Assembly (NCBI GenBank): GCA_003427395.1
Contig: BFEA01000165.1
Coordinates: forward strand, 2,255,980-2,281,075
Reading direction: 5' to 3'
Source of the DNA: Chara braunii
Lineage: Eukaryota; Streptophyta; Charophyceae; Charales; Characeae
Length of the DNA: 25,096 nt
Part shown: positions 17,800-25,096 of the stretch, one piece after another
Layout: every line of letters starts with the position of its first letter
How positions within the stretch are numbered: the first letter of the stretch is position 1
Position numbers and translations under genes: made by a program
The notes under the pieces: generated by a model
Databases searched by the model: none
The model's input: only the letters and a program-made list of their open reading frames with translations
What the model was told of the DNA's origin: nothing

Positions 17800-19274
17800 T
17801 ATTACGCTCTCCTACTTAGGGCGTCCACAACTACATTGTATTTCCCCTTGACAGGCTTGAGCCAAAGTCATACTGACTTATCTCTGCGGCCCACCTAGTA
17901 AGCTTAGGTGTCATCTTGGCCTGCGTTTTCAGCCACCTTAACGTCTCGTGGTCTGACTATACTTTGATGTGCCTCTCAAGCAGGTAGTGCTTCAAGTGAT
18001 CTAACGCTTGTCGGAGAGCATAGAGTTCCCTCCCATAGGTGGATGTCGCTACCTTTTTTGAAGGCATTCTAGCAGCTATGAACTATACGGGTCTATATCC
18101 ATTGTTGTTGTCTTGCTGTAAACAGCACCTATACCGTACTGACTTAACAACGAAAGGCAAAGACGGATCGGCTACCTTGAGGACTGGGTACTTTATCAAA
18201 GCCCGCTTTAACTTCTTCAGGGCTGATTTACAGTCTTTATCCCACTTCCAGATTGCCTTTTTCTTGAGCAACCTGCGAAGGGGAGCAGAGATGGTGGAAA
18301 AGTTCCTGACGAACTTTCTATAATAATTTGCCAACCCTAGAAACGACCGCAACTCTGTCAACGTGCAGGGAGTTGGCCAGTCTCTAATCGCTGCTGTCTT
18401 ACTGTCCTCAAGCTTTATGCCATCTCCATCTAGAACGTGGCCCAAGTATAAAACCTGCGTCTTGGCCCACTCACACTTCTTCGCGTTGATCTTGAAGTTA
18501 GCTTCTCTCAGCTTCCCCAAGACCTGCCTCAGATGGCCCTCATGCTCCTGGAGGGCTTACTAAACACTAAGATGTCATCTAGATATACAACTACAAATCT
18601 ATCTAACCATGGTCTAAACAAGTCATTCATGCAACGTTGAAACGTAGCTGGCGCGTTGGTTAGTCCAAAGGGCATCAGTATAGTGCCCGTATCTGGTCCT
18701 GAACGCCGTCTTGTGCTGATCATCAGGATGGAATTCTATCTGATGATAGCTTGACTTCAAATCCATCTTAGATAAGTATCTGCAGCCCTGCACTTTATCC
18801 AACAAATTATTTATCCGAGGCAGTGGTTCTGCGTTCTTCACTGTGATGGCGTTGAGACCCCTGTAGTCAATACACATTCTTAGCTCTCCCTCCTTTTTGG
18901 GAACAAATAGAACAGGCGCTCCAAACGGAGACGAGCTCGGCCTAATCCAACCCTTCTCAAGGAGCTCGTCTAACTGTTTTCGCAACTCCTCTAACTCCCT
19001 TGGGGACATTCCATATACTGCTCCTTTGGGAGTTCTACTGCCAGGCTCTATCTCAATGCAATGCTGGATCGGTCGTTGTACTACTCCTGTAGGCGGCTCA
19101 GACAGATCTGCATAATCCTTAAGCAGCTTGGCAATACGGGGATCTATGGGCTCTTCAGTCTTAGGCTCAGTGACTGGCCTAACATAGGCAACGAAAACCT
19201 GTTCTTCCAACTGCTCCTTCACTAATCTTGCGAATGCAGGAGCGTTGAGGCAGCAGTGTGCTAAGGGGTTGTCT
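17800..19274 (-). pseudogene. Gypsy reverse transcriptase and RNase H, frameshifted
   Basis: The RT reads GWIRPSSSPFGAPVLFVPKK, RMCIDYRGLNAITVKNAEPL and [19 protein letters not shown], with the first catalytic Asp in KMDLK. After YGHY the frame breaks and resumes as [20 protein letters not shown], then [10 protein letters not shown] with the catalytic DD at 18579-18574. A second frame break follows near 18530, then the thumb (FLGLANYYRKFVRNFS). In RNase H, TAG codons interrupt RPV*FIAARM and IKV*SDHETL. RT copies the element's RNA into DNA and RNase H removes the template. All motifs are recognisable, but no single frame spans them. Confidence 0.9.
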
Positions 19275-19870
19275 ACCCCTGACACATGAAACAGGCGAGC
19301 AGTCTTAACTCCACCTGATGGGCTAGGGAGCCTACACTCGTGTTCTCTTAAGTGGAGTGTGGCCCCTGCTGCCTCTTCCCAATCCATTCCTTGGACTATA
19401 TCAAACGGGAGATTATCTTCTACGAGGAGAGTTAGGGAATGGAGAACTCTCTCTACCTTTCCATCTTTCTCTAGACGAAAGTATGCCTAGACTGCCTCGA
19501 CATAATCCTTGACACGCATAGTGTGATTGTCTGTGAAGATGCTGACTATAGGTTTCCCTAGGTTTCAGACCTTTAAATTCAGCTTCAGTTTCTGTAGCGC
19601 TTTACGGCTAATATAACTACGGGTGGCCCCACTGTCTATAAGGGCCCCTGCTCGGCGTTTGAAAACTTCTACATCTACCAACACTAGCTGTCATTTTCCA
19701 TCTTTCTTCATCTTGGCCCAGGCAGGCATCCTCTCCAACTTTTTTGCCATGCCTGTGAGGGAAGTGCCTAGAGAAACCCTAACACAAGCAGCCTCTGGAC
19801 AACTATCTAGGCACTAGCCAGCAATCTCTGCCATAGACACATGTGGTTTGGGAGTTTCTCTATGATGCTT
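19275..19870 (-). repeat. Protease segment, tandem copy A
   Basis: This 596-bp unit is nearly identical to 19871-20461. It carries the aspartic protease motif LIDSGATRSYISRKAL (DSGA at 19636-19625) and ends in GGVKTARLFHVSGV, running on into the RT region. TGA codons lie before (GK*QLVLV) and after (LNLKV*NL) the active site, in the same places as in copy B. Confidence 0.9.
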
Positions 19871-20461
19871 ACCCCTGACACATGAAACAGGCGAGCAGTC
19901 TCAACTCCACCTGATGGGCTAGGGAGCCTACACTCGTGTTCTCTTAAGTGGAGTGTGGCCCCTGCTGCCTCTCCCCAATCCATTCCTAGGACTATATCAA
20001 ACGGGAGATTATCTTCTACGAGGAGAGTTAGGGAATGGAGAACTCTCTCTACTTTTCCATCTTTCTCTAGACGAAAGTATGCCTAGACTCCCTCGACATA
20101 ATCCTCGACACGCATAGTGTGATTGTCTGTGAGGATGCTGACTATAGGTTCCCCTAGCTTTCAGACCTTTAAATTCAGCTTCAGTTTCTGTAGCGCTTTA
20201 CGGCTTATATAACTACAGGTGGCCCCACTGTCTATAAGGGCCCCTACTCGGCCTTTGAAAACTTCATCTACCAACACTAGCTGTCATTTTCCATCTTTCT
20301 TCATCTTGGCCCAGGCAGGCATCCTCTCCAACTCTTCTGCCATGCCTGTGAGGGAAGTGCCTAGAGAAACCCTAACACAAGCAGCCTCTGGACAACTATC
20401 TAGGCACTGGCCAGCAATCTCTGCCATAGACACGTGGTTTGGGAGTTTCTTTATGATGCTT
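19871..20461 (-). repeat. Protease segment, tandem copy B
   Basis: The partner of 19275-19870 is 591 bp long because of a 3-base and a 2-base difference. It contains LIDSGATCSYISRKAL (DSGA at 20232-20221), with Cys where copy A has Arg. Upstream it joins the gag-side sequence MEKIASIIKKLPNHV, so copy B is in the original context on its gag side and copy A on its RT side. Confidence 0.9.
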
Positions 20462-20562
20462 GCAATCTTTTCCACATGGTCTAGAGGTAAGGGCAGTTGC
20501 GACGCCTACCGGCGGTTGCCTTTTGTTGCCTATGCAGCAAACCGGGCCTCTTTATATTTGGG

Positions 20563-22343
20563 GCAGTATTTGATAATGTGCCCCGGATCACCGCAATAAA
20601 TGCACTGATCCTGGTCTATCCTTCTCTGCTAGACTTTTTGTTCAAGGCCCAAATCCCCCCAAGGCCTGCCCTGTGGCAAGCCAGGGTGCCATCCACCACT
20701 CCTGGAGGTGATCGATTGGAACGTGGACGGTTTTGCGGGGGAACTTGACCCCTGCCTCCCTCTTGGCGGTTTCCCCTACCTCCAACCCCCTGATCGTCCT
20801 GCCCTTGACGACTAGAAGCCCGGCCCCCTTGGCCCCACTGAATCTCATTATACGGAACCTCCTCCATTCCTCCATCCAATGTCAAGATCAGGCTGTCTTT
20901 CCCTTTAACTCGTCCTGAAATGGTCTGACCCTTCCACTTCTTACCCTTGTCAAGATCTCTATGCCAAAAGGTAGTAACTGGTGTGGACTGGGCCGCATAA
21001 GCTACGACGTCGCGACTCAACTTATCACAGGTCATCCCTTGCTCTCGCGACTTATCATAAAAGTGCCCATGCAAACTTTCGGGCATAGCATGATAGAACA
21101 ACTGAACCAACTGTGGCTCAGTGACCCCATGGTTTGGAACCGCGACAAGCTCATCCATGGCTCCCTTGAGTGTCCTTGCACTCTTCGACTGACGTGTGTG
21201 GGTCGTCTGGAGCTTGTCTGAGGCCTTGATTCCCTTAGTTACATCCGCGAAACGTTCGCGAAGTAACTTTGGGAATTCATTGAGGGGAGTGATGGTGGAA
21301 TATGCCACCATATCATTGTCACATTTGGCGGCGCGGACAAACGACCCGGCAAAGCTAGACGCTTCGTCTCTAAGGGCATGGAACGCGTCAAGGACCTGCT
21401 CCTCAAGGATAATATCCTAGAGGTGCACATAGGAATTGTTGTTGGCCTCCCAATTGTCAAAGTCTTCCCCCTGTTTCCCGCTGTAGGCGTCAGGGAACTT
21501 TACTTTCACTCGTTCCCTACGCGGGCGTGCCTCCTCCTCCTCCTTTGGGACTGCAAGCTTGGCGCCCTCTATGGCGCCAACACATAATTTTTCTGTGTTC
21601 TTAATACGGGCCTGCATCTCAGAGCCCATCCTCATGATCATATCGTGGGCGAAGTATCTAAAGCCTACTCGGATAGACTGTAGGGCTATGTCATAGCCCC
21701 TTGAGGTATGCATTTGCTCTTGTTGGACGCGAATCAATACATCTATGTTTTTTGCGATTGCATCCACCTTGCTTTGCAAGTCTCCTTGTGCCAGCGCATT
21801 AGTATGTTGCTCTGCTGTCGCAGCCAATTCCTTCTCTAACTCAGTGGCCGCCGCAATGCGCTTCCCCTTCTCTGCCTCCTCAGTCGCAATTTTCACTCCA
21901 TCCTTTTCTCCTCTTCCAGGGCCTGCTGCTGTAATGGGTCTGTCAGGGCCTTTATCTCTACCACAGCAACATCCCTCTCATCTTGGGGGATGTACATCAA
22001 TGCTTCTTCATCTTCCCCCAGGGAAAAGTTAACCACCCACTCTGACACCATCTTCTCCAGTTTCTTCTCGTCTTCTCTAACCCCACTGGATTCCCCTCTT
22101 TCCTCTCTGCACTGTCCTCACCAGGGGTATCTCCTCTTCTTCTTCTTCTGCTACTTTAAGCTTCTCCTCCTCTTCTCTCTTCCACCTCTCCATTTCTTCT
22201 TCAAGCTTCTTGTTCTTTGCCGCCCTCGCTTCCAACAGGGCCTGCTTCTTGGCCTCCTTTCTTTCTTTCAATATGGCGGCGGCACTCTCTTCCTGCTCTT
22301 TCGTATATGGGGTGGTGCTCGTACCGCTACGCGTGTCCACCAT
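20563..22343 (-). pseudogene. Gypsy gag with CCHC zinc knuckle, frameshifted
   Basis: It starts MVDTRSGTSTTPYTKEQEES at 22343. A Lys/Glu-rich coiled-coil segment (to about 22090) follows, then after a frame change WVVNFSLGEDEEALMYIPQD. Next come ELEKELAATAEQHTNALAQG and the capsid-like part from RVKVKFPDAYSGKQGEDFDN. Stops occur near 21897 (TGA, probably from TGG) and at 21417-21419 (TAG). The nucleocapsid knuckle CIYCGDPGHIIKYC (20604-20563) has exact C-x2-C-x4-H-x4-C spacing but is in a different frame, after another stop. Gag packages the element RNA. An alternative ATG at 22376 is in frame, but 22343 matches the family start I remember. Confidence 0.85.
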
Positions 22344-22400
22344 GGTGATAGATGTACAACCGGGTGATAGTTCCACTCCTCACCGCTTAAGAGTCGCACC

Positions 22401-22891
22401 CCCTGACTGACGGAACTTAATGGCGGACTTATTAAGGACCACATAATCCTTGAAGGATATGGTCTCTAGCTTGACTCTACTTCTGAGCTGTCACTACAGG
22501 ACTTACTGCTGATCAGGAGGCATTTAAGGAGATCCCCCGTAACTCCTTAGGAATTATTTAACGTTGCAAACAGGACGACGCGATCAGCATGTCCTCTCAA
22601 GACGTAGACAGCTGGTTGTGCAGCCCACAGCTCGGATTTTGGGCCTACCGTGCCACACTGAGCAGCCCGCCAGTCTGTACCGGTCCTTGGGAGGGCTTGT
22701 CCTCCGGGTCAGTCAGTCGTCAGACACGGCCTTTAGCCCTACTCAGCCCGTGTGGGTTTGGTCAACGCAGCTCTATGACCTCATACACAGAGTTCCTATC
22801 ACCTGGGCAAAAGAGACTCAATGCAAAAAGAAGACACAGACTGACTCAGCAAGTACCATGGGGTGAGTGCACATCCATAGGGCGAGGGGAT
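22401..22891. repeat. 491-bp direct repeat, copy 1 (next to gag)
   Basis: CCCTGACTGA...TGGCGGACTTATTAAGGACC begins here and recurs 491 bp later. Similarity runs through CTGTCACTACAGGACTTACT, GGCATTTAAGGAGATCCCCC, CAGCCCACAGCTCGGATTTT and GTACCATGG. It lies directly 5' of gag, where an LTR or leader is expected, but no copy is seen at the 3' end of the element. Confidence 0.9.
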
Positions 22892-23390
22892 CCCTGACTG
22901 ACTTAACTTGATGGCGGACTTATTAAGGACCACATAATCCTTGAAGGACCCTGTCAACTATGGTCTATAGCCTGACTCTACTTCTAAGCTGTCACTACAG
23001 GACTTACTGCTGATCAGGAGGCATTTAAGGAGATCCCCCGTAACTCCTTAGGAATTATTTAACGTCGCAAACAGGACGACGCGATCAGCAAGTCCTCTCA
23101 AGACGTAGACAGCTGGTTGTGCAGCCCACAGCTCGGATTTTGGGCCTACCGTGCCACACTGAGCAGCCTGCCAGTCTGTACCGGTCCTTGGGAGGGTTTG
23201 TCCTCCGGGTCAGTCAGTCGTCAGACAAGGCCTTTAGCCGTACTCAGCCCGTGTGGGTTTGGTCAACGCAGCTCTATGACCTCATACACAAAGTTCCTAT
23301 CACCTGGACAGAAGAGACTCAATGCAGAAAGAAGACAGACTGACTCAGTAAGTACCATGGTGTGAGTGCACCTCCATTGGGCGAGGGGAG
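22892..23390. repeat. 491-bp direct repeat, copy 2 (distal)
   Basis: The partner of 22401-22891, abutting it. It contains a short extra stretch (CCCTGTCAACTATGGTC against TATGGTC) and scattered substitutions. Similarity stops at GGGCGAGGGGA, where both copies end. The unit could be a duplicated LTR, a duplicated 5' leader, or an unrelated satellite. Confidence 0.9.
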
Positions 23391-23429
23391 AGGCTGAAGG
23401 CTTGGCGAGAATATACCAACTCAAGCTTG

Positions 23430-23540
23430 GTCAAACTCGTGGTCAACGGCTCCGGTCAACGCTGCTGGTCAACTCTTGGTCAATGCCTCCGTCAACCCTC
23501 GGTCAACGTTTTGGTCAACTTCAGTCAACTTCCTAGTCAA
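23430..23540 (-). promoter_or_regulatory. Array of ten GTCAA (W-box-core-like TTGAC) motifs
   Basis: GTCAA starts at 23430, 23442, 23455, 23468, 23479, 23491, 23502, 23514, 23524 and 23536. Spacing is 10-13 bp (mean about 11.8). On the minus strand each reads TTGAC, and most read TTGACC or GTTGAC. TTGAC is the core of the W-box bound by plant WRKY factors. The array lies upstream of gag on the element's coding strand. It may be a promoter array or a degenerate 12-bp minisatellite. Confidence 0.55.
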
Positions 23541-23814
23541 CGCTCAACTCAGCTATGGCTGCCGACCATTTCTTTCTCACCAACCTTCACTCCTCTCCTC
23601 CTCCCTCCTTCCTCCTTTCTTCTGCTTTCTGACTTCACCCCGGCTATGGCTTCTTTCTCCTTCGTCGTCCCTCTTTCCTCTTTCTCCGCTATGGCTTCTC
23701 TCTCCTCCTTTGTCTCTCCCTCCTCTCGTCTTCTTTCTTCTTCGTTCGTATCCGAGCTTGGCAGCTATGGCCGCCACCTCCTTTCTTGACCACACAACCT
23801 ATCTTGTATCGCTC

Positions 23815-23829
23815 CTCTCTCTCTCTCTC

Positions 23830-23898
<69 letters not shown>
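23815..23898 (+). repeat. Compound (CT)n(GT)n microsatellite
   Basis: CT repeats with one CG interruption run from 23815 to 23864 and switch directly to GT repeats to 23898. No gene is supported around it. Confidence 0.95.
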
Positions 23899-23901
<3 letters not shown>

Positions 23902-24111
23902 ATCCTGCGCCTGCACGTGGGCCCATTTTAAGTGGCCCGACGGTCGCTGAGGGGCCCCCAGGCTACATGCGACATGCGCCCTGGAGGCCCACGGCGGCCC
24001 CCAGGCCACAGATTCCAAATAAGAGGTGGCAGTACGTATCTATTTATTTATCTATTTACTTACCTGTTGTCTTGTCCCTTGTCTGTGCAGACGTCGTTTC
24101 GCACTTGCAGA

Positions 24112-24260
24112 CCCCAAGGCAATGCCTTGGCCCAGGTATAGAGGCACGAGGCCCTTCCGAAACCAGGCGCGTTTTGGCGCCTGACTCAACGGTACCAATA
24201 CCGTGTCGGACCGCAGGCACCAAGGCAGCGCCTTGAGCCAGGTACACAGGAACGGGGCCT
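24112..24260. repeat. Two related dyads about 108 bp apart
   Basis: CCAAGGCA-A-TGCCTTGG (24112-24128) is a perfect 8-bp-arm dyad followed by CCCAGGTATAGAGGCACGAGG. CAAGGC-AGC-GCCTTG (about 24221-24235) is a weaker dyad followed by AGCCAGGTACACAGGAACGGG. The two are diverged copies of one module. Confidence 0.6.
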
Positions 24261-24669
24261 GATCCAGGCCTAGGGCGATTTTTCGCCTGCTGCATCAGCA
24301 GCATGGTCTGGACATCCGGTAGGGACCCAGACCAGTCGGGCCGTTTCTGAGGCCAGCACCAGGTAGGCCCAGCCCGCCCAGCGCTACATCTAGCTGGGCA
24401 GCGGCTGGGCAGCACACAGTTCGGGTAGCTCACTTCTCGAGCGACACGCTGCTGGACCAGCGCTGCAGCTTAGCGCTGCGCTGCGGACTAGAGGTAGGAG
24501 AGGGCGGAGGCCATACCTGCGGACGGCGGACTTACCTGGCACCATAGCTGGGACTCCGCTCGCGACCTGCACAAGACAGCAACCGAGCGGTAGTCAGTGA
24601 CGGCGGCCTTCCTGCAGGTGAGACAGCAGGGAAGATGCGTCTCCCCCTCCATCTCTCTCTCTCTCCTCT

Positions 24670-24703
24670 CTTCTTCTTCTTCTTCTTCTTCTTCTTCTTC
24701 TTT
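24670..24703 (+). repeat. (TTC)n microsatellite
   Basis: About eleven TTC units follow a CT-rich stretch. On the minus strand this is GAA, the same triplet that is expanded at 4.2-5.4 kb. Confidence 0.95.
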
Positions 24704-25096
24704 GTAATGACCCGCCAAAGCACAGACTGAGAACACTGCTGATTTCTGGGATTTGCCACTGGAATGAATGCCTTGCCGTGATTCCCGCATTCTGCTGTGT
24801 TTTCCAAGTCTGTGTGTGTGTGCATGCCTGCCCGTTTGCTTGCCTGTCTGAGTGCTTGACGGTTGAGTGTGTGTGTGTGACCCGTAAGTGTACCTGTTGG
24901 TTGCAAGGCCCCGCAGGGCCGGTACTTACCTGTGGCCGTGATTTTGAAGTGTTGCAGGGGGGGTTAACACGCAGGTAGCGGGGGTAGGCCCACGGCACTT
25001 TTAGAGGCCCAGTAGCGGTAGGCTAGAGGTAGGCCGGTACCAGTCCAAGTAGCCCGGGTCTAGGGCCTGTCCGGACAATAACAGAGCCTGCAATGA

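Larger units (their letters stand above)
16290..22343 (-). mobile_element. Ty3/gypsy retrotransposon with chromodomain, internal region, degenerate
   Basis: Reading from 22343 to 16290 the order is gag, CCHC zinc knuckle, aspartic protease, reverse transcriptase, RNase H, integrase, chromodomain, which is the Ty3/gypsy order. The frame is broken by at least four frameshifts and about ten stop codons, so the copy cannot be autonomous. The gag start MVDTRSGTSTTPYT followed by a Lys/Glu-rich coiled-coil region resembles many Chara predicted proteins as I recall them. The element is antisense to the GRAM gene, and if that gene continues downstream it is intronic. Confidence 0.9.
23899..25096. other. 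No recognisable gene
   Basis: GC-rich DNA with short dyads (for example GGCCC-CGCA-GGGCC near 24908) and microsatellites. Frames on both strands show low complexity or no family resemblance. A CTTGTCTGTGCAG sequence near 24092 resembles a splice acceptor, but the following frame closes without a recognisable domain. Confidence 0.5.

Noticed and set aside
22380-22412. Primer-binding site for the gypsy element
   Set aside because: The minus strand next to gag (GGGGGTGCGACTCTTAAGC) does not start with TGG and does not match the 3' end of a tRNA that I can name.
22564-22897. Plus-strand frames of about 100 residues, repeated at 23117-23365
   Set aside because: They come from the 491-bp direct repeats. 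The frames are not conserved between the copies and show no domain.
23689-24018. Arg/Glu- and Thr/His-repeat frames over the CT/GT microsatellite
   Set aside because: These are translations of simple repeats.

Overview
The window looks like nuclear DNA of a streptophyte, most likely a charophyte alga such as Chara braunii. Three things suggest this: a split GRAM-domain gene of the plant C2-GRAM type, large introns filled with repeats, and a Ty3/gypsy polyprotein whose gag N-terminus (MVDTRSGTSTTPYT...) resembles predicted Chara proteins as I remember them. No database was searched, so the species is an inference. There is no bacterial-style gene organisation, no rRNA and no CRISPR array.

Layout. 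1-2.5 kb: no confident gene, low-complexity CT-rich DNA and short repeats. 2.46-7.0 kb: three copies of a RING (C3HC4) coding unit. One is partial (2.5 kb), one is broken (3.0-3.2 kb), and one is intact as a 93-residue ORF (6.28-6.56 kb). The last two lie in a ~0.7 kb duplicated segment. Between them sits a ~2.1 kb candidate transposable element (3866-5968) with imperfect terminal inverted repeats, an 8-bp target duplication and a ~1.3 kb GAA-rich purine tract. 7.0-8.2 kb: nested tandem repeats. 8350-8466 and 13884-14146: two phase-compatible exons of a C2-GRAM-type protein, separated by a 5.4 kb intron that holds a 147-bp tandem duplication, a tRNA-like A/B-box pair and GC hairpins.

14.75-15.06 kb: the most notable discovery, a complete type III hammerhead ribozyme on the minus strand (14757-14816). 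It lies in one arm of a foldback structure whose other arm carries what looks like a decayed copy.

15.5-23.9 kb: a degenerate antisense Ty3/gypsy element with a chromodomain. It reads gag, zinc knuckle, protease, RT, RNase H, integrase, chromodomain from 22343 down to 16290. The protease segment is tandemly duplicated (596 bp). Two 491-bp direct repeats lie upstream of gag, followed by an array of ten GTCAA (W-box-core-like) motifs at about 12-bp spacing. 23.8-25.1 kb: microsatellites and GC-rich dyad repeats without a recognisable gene.

The host gene (plus strand) and the mobile elements (mostly minus strand or unoriented) do not form a pathway. The picture is of an expanded gene with intronic and flanking transposon debris. 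Its unusual parts are the ribozyme foldback, the W-box-like array and the inserted purine-rich element.
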